A stretch of 64,000 nt of DNA from Armatimonadota bacterium (GTDB taxonomy: Bacteria > Armatimonadota > Fervidibacteria > Fervidibacterales > Thermosaccharophagaceae), in contig JANXAS010000003.1 of the NCBI GenBank assembly GCA_025062195.1, positions 39,025 to 103,024 on the forward strand, given 5' to 3'. The translations under genes and the position numbers were made by a program. Below the pieces are notes generated by a model that worked only from the letters and a program-made list of their open reading frames with translations, did not search any database and was not told where the DNA came from. Position 1 is the stretch's first letter; the number at the start of each line of letters is the position of its first letter. Shown here piece after piece: positions 39,588 to 48,506 of this stretch.

Positions 39588-41333
39588 TTGACAAAAGGTA
39601 TGGAGGCGAGCCTTATGGTTCAAGGCTACGATGAACTGGCAAATCAAGCATTGGCAGTTGCTAAAGCCGTCGCTTACGAGAATAAGCGAGCGATTTCTGT
39701 TGGAGATTTGTTTTTGGGTTGTTTGGCTGTTATCAACCCTTCTGGGTTGGGAATTACCTTCTCTCCTGACCTTCAAAGGCGACTTGAATCTTTGCGCAGT
39801 AAAAGGGTTCAAGAGAAGGTTAAAGTTGAGCCAGAAGTGACCGAGCTTGACAAATGCCTTAGACAAAAATGTCGCTCGCAAGGTCACTCAGCAATCACTG
39901 TGTGGGATATTTTGTCGGAATTGACTTCAAACCCAAATGCGACTATTAGGCAGTTGAGCGAGGATTTTGGTATTGACCTTGAGAAGGTGCGAATAGTTGC
40001 CCAACAAAAGCTGTCTTCGCCTGCCCAGTTTGTCTCCCCATTACCTTCTTCAGTTCTGGAGGCGTTGCATCATTTCACCATCAACCTGACAGAGCAAGCG
40101 GCACAGGGACGCTTAACTTACGCTTACGAGCGAGATAAGGAGCGTGAGCAAATCATCCGAATTTTGTTGCGCAAGACCGAGCGCAATGTAGCGTTAGTTG
40201 GACCTGCCGGGGTTGGAAAGACGAAGCTTGTTGAGGACTTGGCTTTGCGAATTTATCATGGTGAAATCCCACAACTTTCAAATTGCGTTGTTCTCGCCCT
40301 GAATTTAGTTGGTCTAAGGGCTGGAACGCATATTCACGGTGAATTGGAGGAAAGGGTAAATGTTTTTAGGCGAACTTTGGAGGAGTATGGCGAGCAAATT
40401 ATCCTCTTCATTGACGAGTTACACACAATTGTCGGGACGGCAGTTGGTGGTCCTGTTTTGGATGTTGCCAACGCTTTGAAACCACTGTTGGCTTCGGGTA
40501 GAATTCGCTGCATCGGTGCAACAACGAGGCAGGAATATGTTCAATTCATTGAAGCCGATAAAGCCTTAGCGAGACGCTTTGAGATGGTAACTATTCAAGA
40601 GCCGTCCAATGAGACAATGATGAGGATTCTGGAACGGGTTAAGGGTGAATATGAGCTGCATCATGGGGTAGTTTATCCAACGGAGACTTTGCGGACAATT
40701 TTGGATTTATGCGACAGGTTTCTGCCGATGCGCCACTACCCCGACAAAGCCCTTGACCTTCTTGACGAAGCAGGTTCCTACGCCTCAACTCAAGTTCATG
40801 CCGACAGACCGATAACTGTCACACCTGAAATAGTTCGCCGCGTCTTAGCAGAAAGGTTGGGGTTACCTTTGGAGGAACTCGAAGGTGTGAGTTATGTTGG
40901 GTTAGCGAAACGGCTTAGCGAGGTAGTTATTGGACAAGAAGATGCTTTAGAGCAAATAGAGCAAGCGTTAGTTGGTTCACTGTGGCAGGAGATAGACCGA
41001 GACAGACCAAAAGGCGTTTTTATCTTCGTTGGTCCAAACAGTGTCGGAAAGACTTTAACGGCTCAAGTGTTAGCCCGACATTTGTGCAGGAATGAGCGCG
41101 CCTTTTTGGAGGTTGATCTTGACCAAGTTTTGCGCCGATATAGGTTTGAGACTACAGGCGTTGATGCCTTGATTGGTGTTAGACCACCTTATGTTGGGTG
41201 GGAGAGGGGAGGTATATTGACAAATCATGTTTTGGAATTTCCAAGAAGCGTCGTCGTCATAAAAGGGTTGAAAAATGCCCCTCCAGAAGTCTATCAGCTC
41301 TTTGAAAGCATCTTTAGGGAAGGTGAATGTTAG
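39588..41333 (+). CDS. ClpC/ClpB-like ATPase, N-terminal part (Clp_N, intact D1, start of degenerate D2); ends at in-frame TAG
   Basis: D1: ALVGPAGVGKTKLVEDLALRIYHGEIPQ, IILFIDELHTIVGT, ALARRFEMVTIQEPS; D2: VFIFVGPNSVGKTLTAQVLARHL but Walker B replaced by SVVVIKGLKNAPPEVYQLFESIF. Confidence 0.85.
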   Translation: MTKGMEASLMVQGYDELANQALAVAKAVAYENKRAISVGDLFLGCLAVINPSGLGITFSPDLQRRLESLRSKRVQEKVKVEPEVTELDKCLRQKCRSQGHSAITVWDILSELTSNPNATIRQLSEDFGIDLEKVRIVAQQKLSSPAQFVSPLPSSVLEALHHFTINLTEQAAQGRLTYAYERDKEREQIIRILLRKTERNVALVGPAGVGKTKLVEDLALRIYHGEIPQLSNCVVLALNLVGLRAGTHIHGELEERVNVFRRTLEEYGEQIILFIDELHTIVGTAVGGPVLDVANALKPLLASGRIRCIGATTRQEYVQFIEADKALARRFEMVTIQEPSNETMMRILERVKGEYELHHGVVYPTETLRTILDLCDRFLPMRHYPDKALDLLDEAGSYASTQVHADRPITVTPEIVRRVLAERLGLPLEELEGVSYVGLAKRLSEVVIGQEDALEQIEQALVGSLWQEIDRDRPKGVFIFVGPNSVGKTLTAQVLARHLCRNERAFLEVDLDQVLRRYRFETTGVDALIGVRPPYVGWERGGILTNHVLEFPRSVVVIKGLKNAPPEVYQLFESIFREGEC

Positions 41334-41351
41334 GATGGTAGGGGACAAAAG

Positions 41352-42344
41352 GTGAGTTTTCGTGAGGTCGTCTTCGTGCTCATTTGGGATATGGATATCG
41401 CAGAGGAACGTGCGATTGGTTTTCGTGTCCATGAGGAGGGGAGAATTAAACCATTTGACCGTGAAGCCATTAAGGAAAGGTTGAAGCGACAGGGTATGCC
41501 TGATGAATTATTGGCTTATATCCAACACATTATCGTTTTCCGACCATTGGAGCGGCAGGATTTGATACAAATTGCGCGCCGTAAATTGGAAGAATTGAGG
41601 GAGAAGCTTTATCGGCAGGAGGGTAAAGTGCTTGACATTGATTTTAGGCTTGTGGAAAATTGGCTTGTTACAGATAGAGCATTGCCATCACCGTTGGAGT
41701 TAGAGCAACTGGTAGAACAGCATATACTTTTGCCGCTGCAAGATTTGAAGTCTAAGCGCCCTGAGGATTGGGCAAGCTGGAAGGTAATCACCGTCCAGAT
41801 GTTGGAAGGTGAAATGCAGCCTGCCCGTATTAAGCCAAGATTGCTTGTAGTGGATGATGTGACTGATTTTTGGGAAGCATTGAAGGATGCCTATCCGGAA
41901 TGGGTGTGGTATTACGCAGCTACAGTAGAAGAAGCTGAGCAGGTGATAAAGCGTGAGCGCCCGCATTTGGTTTTGGTAGACACATGTCAAAGTGCAACAG
42001 ACCCAACGGATGTGCGTGGTTTGGAGGTTTTGCGGAAGTTGAAGGAGCATTTCCCAAACCAGACGATTGTAATGGTGACTGCACAACCTATGAGTTTTGA
42101 AGCAACAAGAGAAGCCTTCAAAAGCGGCGCTTATGATTACCTTTGGAAACCGCCTGAGGAATCCGTTTTGCGACAAATCATTGCACTGTTGGTTGAAAGG
42201 GAGGAACAAGAACAAAGGTTGGCTTATCAGCAAAATTTGCTCAAGCGTTATCTATCAGTTGGTTATGAAGTTCGCCCAGAAGAGGACAAAGTGAGGGTAA
42301 TTTATAGCATTCCTTCGGAAGGAGTTACTAATTCACAGCGATAA
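41352..42344 (+). CDS. Same-frame continuation: end of Clp D2 domain + C-terminal response-regulator receiver domain
   Basis: VSFREVVFVLIWD (sensor-1 region), HIIVFRPLERQDLIQIARRKLEELREKL (Clp D2-small), RLLVVDDVTDFWEALKDAYPEW...HLVLVDTCQS...IVMVTAQP...YLWKPPEE (receiver); possible SD AGGGG before GTG. Confidence 0.8.
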   Translation: MSFREVVFVLIWDMDIAEERAIGFRVHEEGRIKPFDREAIKERLKRQGMPDELLAYIQHIIVFRPLERQDLIQIARRKLEELREKLYRQEGKVLDIDFRLVENWLVTDRALPSPLELEQLVEQHILLPLQDLKSKRPEDWASWKVITVQMLEGEMQPARIKPRLLVVDDVTDFWEALKDAYPEWVWYYAATVEEAEQVIKRERPHLVLVDTCQSATDPTDVRGLEVLRKLKEHFPNQTIVMVTAQPMSFEATREAFKSGAYDYLWKPPEESVLRQIIALLVEREEQEQRLAYQQNLLKRYLSVGYEVRPEEDKVRVIYSIPSEGVTNSQR

Positions 42345-42592
42345 GACAGAATTTGGAAAATATGGCAATTAATTGGCTGCAAAAATAACCAGCGTTAGTT
42401 TTACAATGCATTTTAGTGTGTTCAGGCTAAGCTAAGCAAAATTGAACAGATTTTGTGCCTCAAAGTTTTACAATGCATCTTGTGTTCAAGTTAAGCCCCA
42501 TAAAATTGAACAGAGTTTTATAATGCGAGAAGTTTATGGTAGCAAGATCATTGCACTGCTGAAAAGTCAAAAGAGCAAGCTATAGCAAGCTA

Positions 42593-44059
42593 TTGTCTTA
42601 CTGGGAGGCGGCACATTACGCCAGCAAAAATCTAGCCGAAGTTTTACCTTCGCAATTTGAGGGTGTGAGAACCGGAGCAATGACGACCGTTGGGATTACC
42701 CTATCCTCTCTACTTGGCGGGTTGATTTTTGGCGCTTCAATCTCACCGTGTAAGTGGTGGGTTTTCGGGTTCATTGGTTTTGGGATTTTACTCGCCTTGA
42801 ACACTTTCCCACTAAGATGGCACGAAAGGGCTATTTCTTCCATGGTTTGGGGGATCTCATCGGCAATTCTCCCAATAGCTTTCGGAATTAAAATGGCAAA
42901 GGAACATTTTGCGGATTATCCAAACGATTTTTCTGGATGGCTCTATGCCCTTCAGCCATTCTTTCTTTTGTCAATTTTCGTTCACCTAACTTGTTCAGTT
43001 GCTGGCGAATTGTGGTTGAGCGGCAAGTGGAAAAGGACTGATTGGGTCTTCTTAGTTGCAGCTTTTGGTGTCGTTGCCGAGTGGTTTACTCTTTTCCTGC
43101 CATTGCCTATTACCTTAGCGGTAACGCAATCTCGCTCCCCTGCCAATTCAATTGCCTTTTTTGCTGGAGTTTGGGGAGTTTCATGGTTCGTTTGGTTTGT
43201 TGCTGCAGCCGTTGTGGAAATGGTGTTAAAACAAAAGTTGAACTGGACGACGATATGTTGTGCTTTTCTATTTCTCATCGTCCCTCATATGCTGGTTAAG
43301 TGGCTTCATAAAAATGCCCCAAAGCGGGCTTTAAAAGTGGCGCTAATCCAGAACGGTTATGAAGAGCCTCTGACATTGGCAGCGAAAGTTCGCGATGTTG
43401 AGCTCATCGTCTTGCCTGAACTTGCGCTCGGTCAAGAAACACAATTGACGATGAAATCACTAAAGGAGCTTGCACAAAAGAGTGGAGCAAAAGTCGTTGC
43501 CGGCTTTGAGGAAGCAAACCCACTCTCAAATTCTGCCGTGCTTGTTAGCCATAATGGTGAGGAACTTTTGCGTTACCGCAAAATACATCTTTTTGGTGCA
43601 GAGCGCTTGCGATACCAACGGGGCAGAGAAGTTAAAGTGTGGAATGGACTTGGCGTTGCAATTTGTTTTGACACCGTTTTCCCCGATATTACGAGAATGT
43701 TGGCAAAACAAGGCGCTATATTGGTTGCAGTCCCAAACTATGACCCACCTGTCGTTGGCTTTTTGCTACATCACTTGCACGCTGCTCTTTTGCCCATACG
43801 AGCAATTGAAAACTTTGTCGGCATTGTCAAGGCTGACAGCTTTGGTTTATCGCAAGTAATAGCGCCCGACGGGAAAATCATCGCTGAAGCACCTTTGGGT
43901 AAAACAACTGTCCTACGAGCGGACGCAATAACTTATCCGCATTTGCAGGGCTTTACGCCGCGTTTCCTGACACCATACACACTTTTCGGTGATTGGTTTG
44001 TCATCTTTTGTGCCATAATAGCTATGTTGCTTCTAATTTGGCGAATTAGGTTCGCGTAA
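42593..44059 (+). CDS. Apolipoprotein N-acyltransferase-like protein (TM region + carbon-nitrogen hydrolase domain)
   Basis: Multi-TM N-terminal half; LIVLPELALG, LLRYRKIHLFGAERLRYQRG, VAICFDTVFPDITR (Glu-Lys-Cys positions). Confidence 0.8.
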   Translation: MSYWEAAHYASKNLAEVLPSQFEGVRTGAMTTVGITLSSLLGGLIFGASISPCKWWVFGFIGFGILLALNTFPLRWHERAISSMVWGISSAILPIAFGIKMAKEHFADYPNDFSGWLYALQPFFLLSIFVHLTCSVAGELWLSGKWKRTDWVFLVAAFGVVAEWFTLFLPLPITLAVTQSRSPANSIAFFAGVWGVSWFVWFVAAAVVEMVLKQKLNWTTICCAFLFLIVPHMLVKWLHKNAPKRALKVALIQNGYEEPLTLAAKVRDVELIVLPELALGQETQLTMKSLKELAQKSGAKVVAGFEEANPLSNSAVLVSHNGEELLRYRKIHLFGAERLRYQRGREVKVWNGLGVAICFDTVFPDITRMLAKQGAILVAVPNYDPPVVGFLLHHLHAALLPIRAIENFVGIVKADSFGLSQVIAPDGKIIAEAPLGKTTVLRADAITYPHLQGFTPRFLTPYTLFGDWFVIFCAIIAMLLLIWRIRFA

Positions 44060-44811
44060 TTCGGGAAAACTAATGCTGCACCATATCGTCACTGCCCAAA
44101 AATTTTCGTGTGTGGAGTAACTGGCGAGAGAAGGTTTTTGGCGAGCCGAAAAAATTGAGTGGTAAAACTTATGCCTGCCAAAACTCAGCACGCTAAAGCG
44201 TGAATACCGATTTCGTTAGCAGTTCGGGGTAAAGCTAACAGATATATTTGGTTAATGATGCGAAAACTTATGATACATGAAATTAGCCCGATAAATTTTA
44301 TAGGCTATCGTCACAATACCTCGTCGCTAATAAAGCAATAAGTGCCGAATTTATTTGGCGAGTTCTCGGGGGCAGGATCCCTGCCAAGCCAAAAACATTT
44401 TAAGAAAAATTGGGAGGAAAAAGGCACACCAGTAGGCGTGCCCTCCGAATTGATGAAAAAATCCGGGAACAATTTCAATCATGGGAGGGCGAGGCTCCTG
44501 CTGAGCCAAAATTTTTCTTGGTCATCCATGCCACTGGCTTTAACCATTGGTTGATGATGAATTAATGAGGGCAAAATTTATTCGGCTTGTTTTTGTTAAA
44601 GTTTTCGCCGACTGAAGTCGGCGCTAAGTGAGGTTCGTCATTAGCTACGGACTAAAGTCCGTAGCATGGTTTGAAGTAAAAGTCAACAACTACGGACTAA
44701 AGTTTGTAGCATAGTTGGAATAAAAGTGGCTATGGCGTGGTTATGGAGAATGCGTTTGCCAAAAACATTTGAGGTAAAGAGCGAGTGAAAAATTCAGGCA
44801 CTTTTTGCCGC

Positions 44812-44968
44812 GAGCTTTGTTGGTTAGATTCGTAGTTAGCCACAAAGCAAAGTGGCATAAATTCGGCGCTAAGTGCTGTGTGAGGAGTGTATGTCGTCGT
44901 TTTAATTCACACACCGCACTCATTTTGACGGCGCTCTACTTCATTTTGTGCCTTACTATGAACTAATT
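44812..44968. repeat. Class-1 TIR element, copy C
   Basis: GAGCTTTGTTGGTTAGATTCGTAGTTAGCCACAAAGCAAAGTGGC ... TTTTGACGGCGCTCTACTTCATTTTGTGCCTTACTATGAAC. Confidence 0.65.
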
Positions 44969-44989
44969 GCCTTTGTAAGGTGACAGTCC

Positions 44990-45436
44990 ATGCCAATTAG
45001 TGGTGCTGCTGGAGAGGCATCTTTGAAGCGGTTCTTTGTCTTCAAATTGGGTGATGATGAATTTGCCATTGATATATCAATCGTCAAAGAGGTGCATTTG
45101 CCACTTGAGGTTTTCCCCGTGCCGTGTGCACCTCACTTCATCTTAGGTGTGGCGAATTTGCGTGGCAGAGCTGTGCCAGTTATTGATTTGAAGGAACGGC
45201 TCGGATTGAGGTTGCAAGAGCGTGAACCATCACGGATGGTTGTCGTTGAGGTGGATGGGTGCGAGTTCATCTTTGGCATTGATTCTCACGGTGAAGACCT
45301 GCTCATCCAGGAGAATGAAATACTGCAATCACCTCCAAACCTCCCGGATGAGATTCAGCAATATGCGGTTGGCGTTATATCCATCGGTGAAAGAGCGATC
45401 TTACTCCTTGAGTTTCAGCCATCTTTGCTTAGGTAG
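44990..45436 (+). CDS. CheW-like domain protein
   Basis: FFVFKLGDDEFAIDISIVKEVHLPLEVFPVPCAPHFILGVANLRGRAVPVIDLKERLGL. Confidence 0.93.
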   Translation: MPISGAAGEASLKRFFVFKLGDDEFAIDISIVKEVHLPLEVFPVPCAPHFILGVANLRGRAVPVIDLKERLGLRLQEREPSRMVVVEVDGCEFIFGIDSHGEDLLIQENEILQSPPNLPDEIQQYAVGVISIGERAILLLEFQPSLLR

Positions 45437-45712
45437 CACCGCCGTTTGCACATAACTTATGCAATGTTGCTTTGTAACACTGTTTTCAAAATTAGGGCAA
45501 CATCCAATCTATGTAGTCGGGGGTTATCTCCAACGGTCGTTAAATCCGCAGGGCACTCTTGACGGTTCAAAGCCATCGTCGCTTGAAGTGACAACGCTGC
45601 AGTGTGAAGTTTTTGTCATTTCATGATACAAGGCAATAGGGAGAGCACCTTGCCAAAAGTTTCCTTGAGGGGGTGGCTGCACCACATTGATTCCTTGAAG
45701 GTGATATAACCG

Positions 45713-46906
45713 CTACCTAAGCATCTTTCGTGCCTCGGCTATTGCAGCCTCAACCACAAACTTTAGTGGGACCCCACGCTCCCTTGAAATGGCTTTGCAA
45801 TCCTCATACTCTGGTGAGATGTTAATGACCTTATTGCGCCACCTCGCCACTTTTACCCTGACTTCACCAAACGGTGTGCTCGCCTTCACGATTTCCCTTG
45901 GGATGCATACTCTTTCAACCGGGACAATTCTCACTCCAAGTGTTGTTGTCTCGCCGAAGATGCAATCCAGCAAGCGTTGCGCATCATTGTGTCTACAGAG
46001 CACATTCAATTGTGCAGCTGGGCGACCCTTCTTCATTTGCGCCGGCAGGATATACGCATCAAGCGCCCCAAGTTCAAGCAGCCTCTCAACGACATGCCCA
46101 AACCACTCAGCTGGCATATCATCAATATTCGTTTCAAGCATGAGCAGTTGTTCGCATATGGCATCGTCTGACACCTCAAAATGGCCCGCAGTCTCTCCAA
46201 CAATGATGCGAAGCAAGTTTGGTATGGGTAAACGCTTGTGCCCTGCGCCATACCCGATTGCAATTGGTGACATCATCGGAAAGATGCCGAAGGACTCACA
46301 GGTGGCGCTGAGTATGGCTGCGCCAGTTGGGGTGACTAACTCGGCATCAACATCTGTGTGACGCCATGGTGCGCCCTTGAGAAGCTCAAGCGCTGCTGGT
46401 GCCGGCAATGGCAATGTGCCATGAGATGATTTGACTAAACCAGTGCTGTATGGTATGCATGACGAGTATGCCCTTTCAATACAGAGTTGATGCATTGCAA
46501 GCATCGTCCCGACGATGTCTATGATTGCATCTGTTGCACCGACTTCATGCAGATGGACATCGTCAAGGCTGACGCCGTGAACTTTTGCCTCGGCGATTGC
46601 CAGCTTCTTGAATGCTGCGATGGCTTTGTCTTTAACGCCGTCAGGCAAGCTTGAGGAGGAAATAAGTTCAATTATCTCGCTTGGCTTTTTGGCATGTGCT
46701 TCTCTGTGTTCCTCAACAGCAACGGTTACTCTCGTTGCAGCTATGCCGTGTTCGTTTACCGTCTCGGCTTTAATCTCAAACTCTGGCAGGGGCATTCGCT
46801 TCAGCTCCGAGGTTATGAATTCCAAATCAGTGCCAGCGTTTATAAATGCACCCAGTGTCATGTCGCCGCTTATGCCGGCGATGCAGTCAAAGTAAACGAT
46901 CTTCAT
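45713..46906 (-). CDS. larC: Nickel insertion protein LarC
   Basis: MKIVYFDCIAGISGDMTLGAFINAG, DVHLHEVGATDAIIDIVGTM, TPTGAAILSA, LETNIDDMPAEWFGHVVERLLELGALDAYILPAQMKKGRPAAQLNVLC. Confidence 0.93.
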   Translation of the reverse strand: MKIVYFDCIAGISGDMTLGAFINAGTDLEFITSELKRMPLPEFEIKAETVNEHGIAATRVTVAVEEHREAHAKKPSEIIELISSSSLPDGVKDKAIAAFKKLAIAEAKVHGVSLDDVHLHEVGATDAIIDIVGTMLAMHQLCIERAYSSCIPYSTGLVKSSHGTLPLPAPAALELLKGAPWRHTDVDAELVTPTGAAILSATCESFGIFPMMSPIAIGYGAGHKRLPIPNLLRIIVGETAGHFEVSDDAICEQLLMLETNIDDMPAEWFGHVVERLLELGALDAYILPAQMKKGRPAAQLNVLCRHNDAQRLLDCIFGETTTLGVRIVPVERVCIPREIVKASTPFGEVRVKVARWRNKVINISPEYEDCKAISRERGVPLKFVVEAAIAEARKMLR

Positions 46907-47066
46907 CCTCATCACCGTTGCCAGTGTTGTTGAAAACAAGAGGTGCTTCAAGCGAGCTATTTGCCGCTCAAAACGCATTAGCTCAGTGATGGCTTAGTCA
47001 TCATACTACAGAATGTCGCAGAGCATTGCAGTTGTGGTGGCGTAAGGAAAAAACAATTGCAGTGAG

Positions 47067-47912
47067 GTGAGTGTAGCGATGCCATTCAAACTCGGCTTCA
47101 GCACACTTGGCTGTCCAGAATGGTCAATTGAGCAAGTCATACGCATTGCCCAAGAGGCAAATGTTGATGGAATTGAATTGAGAATGCTAAAGGGCGAGTT
47201 ATACCTGCCGAAGTTGCCGGAGTTCTCAGAAGGCAACATTGAGCACACAAAACGCAAGATAACTGATGCTGGGCTTTGCATAAGCTGTGTATCGTCGTCA
47301 GCGCGGATGGGCGTCGTTGAGGACATGGAAGCTACAAGGCAAATGCAAGAGGCGCAGGAGTTTATTAGGCTCGCTAATGGACTTGGAGCAAAGGTTGTCA
47401 GGGTGTTTGGTGGCGATCCACCAAAAGGTGTATCAATGGAGGATCACATAGCTCGCGTGGCTGACAGGCTGATGCAACTTGGCGAATTCGCATCCAATTA
47501 TGGTGTTGTAGTTGCAGTTGAGACGCACGATGCATTTACGAAGTGCGCCGATATTGCAAAGTTGCTCTCAAGGGTTGCATCGGAGCATGTCGGTGTGCTG
47601 TGGGACTTCCATCACTCATATCGCAGCGGTGAGACGATGCAGCAGTCAGTTGAGCTGGTGGGCAAACGCATCGTGGCAACACATGTTAAGGATTCACGCA
47701 TCGTTGATGGTAAGGTGCGTTATGTGAAGGTGGGTGAGGGTGATGTGCCGATTTACGAGGCGATAAAGGCGCTCGCTTCGGTTGGCTATGATGGCTTCTT
47801 AACACTTGAATGGGAAAAGGCATGGCATAAGGAGCTTGAGCCACTCACCGAAGTATTGCCGCACTATTCCGCCACCATGAGGCGAATGATTGAGCAACTT
47901 GGGTTGATTTAA
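47067..47912 (+). CDS. Sugar phosphate isomerase/epimerase (xylose isomerase-like TIM barrel)
   Basis: FSTLGCPEWSIEQVIRIAQEANVDGIELRML, VAVETHDAFTKC, VGVLWDFHHSYRSGET, GYDGFLTLEWEKAW. Confidence 0.88.
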   Translation: MSVAMPFKLGFSTLGCPEWSIEQVIRIAQEANVDGIELRMLKGELYLPKLPEFSEGNIEHTKRKITDAGLCISCVSSSARMGVVEDMEATRQMQEAQEFIRLANGLGAKVVRVFGGDPPKGVSMEDHIARVADRLMQLGEFASNYGVVVAVETHDAFTKCADIAKLLSRVASEHVGVLWDFHHSYRSGETMQQSVELVGKRIVATHVKDSRIVDGKVRYVKVGEGDVPIYEAIKALASVGYDGFLTLEWEKAWHKELEPLTEVLPHYSATMRRMIEQLGLI

Positions 47913-47918
47913 ACTATC

Positions 47919-48108
47919 GCTCTTTACTCAAAAGTCTGTTTGTTCGTAGTAGTATGGCACGGGACAAAGCGAAGTGCTGTCAATGCGAGTTTGGAATGCA
48001 AAGTGCAAGTAAAATGATAACATCGCACTTTGCACCAATTTGACGCCACTACGCTTTCGCTTAGTGGCTAATTACAAACCTAACCGACAAAGTTTGTAGT
48101 AAATAGCG
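47919..48108. repeat. Class-1 TIR element, copy D (most complete)
   Basis: CGCTCTTTACTCAAAAGTCTGTTTGTTCGTAGTAGTATGGCAC ... GACGCCACTACGCTTTCGCTTAGTGGCTAATTACAAACCTAACCGACAAAGTTTGTAGTAAATAGCG; inverted ends. Confidence 0.75.
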
Positions 48109-48506
48109 TAAACCATTCTTTAGTCGGTTTAGCTTTCCAACTTCTGTTGCCTATGAAGGGCAATGTCACATTTGCAATTCAAATCTATCGCTGTCGTTGT
48201 AGCGTTTGGGCTTGTTCCCGGCGTTCATCAAACTGCTGTTGCTTATGGAGGGTGGCATTGAGTTTTTTTTGCTTTCACATCCGCAGCCAGTTCCATAGCT
48301 TATTTGGGCAGCATCACCGATGTGATTCAACTACATCATTGTGGTGTCAGGATTTATCCCCACTGCCCATAAGGAATGATGCCATCATTTACTGTTTGAG
48401 TCGCTTCACCATTACGATATGGTTAGGGTTCGCTCACAACGGTCGTTTGAGTTGCCGATACCTATGAGAGGTTAAAGTCCCCCTTCACCTTCAAGTTGGT
48501 GGAGGG

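Noticed and set aside
42397-42530. Possible mini-CRISPR array
   Set aside because: Repeat unit only ~13 nt, degenerate, unequal spacing (67 and 50 nt), and the spacers themselves are similar; no cas genes in the window.
45713-46906. LarC as evidence of a lactate-racemisation operon
   Set aside because: larA, larB and larE are not adjacent; solitary larC-like genes are common, so no system is claimed.
48147-48467. 106-aa ORF upstream of the GH99-like gene
   Set aside because: Cys/Arg/Ser-rich translation; another frame (MSHLQFKSIAVVVAFGLVPGVHQTAVAYGGWH*) looks signal-peptide-like but stops early; at most a gene remnant.
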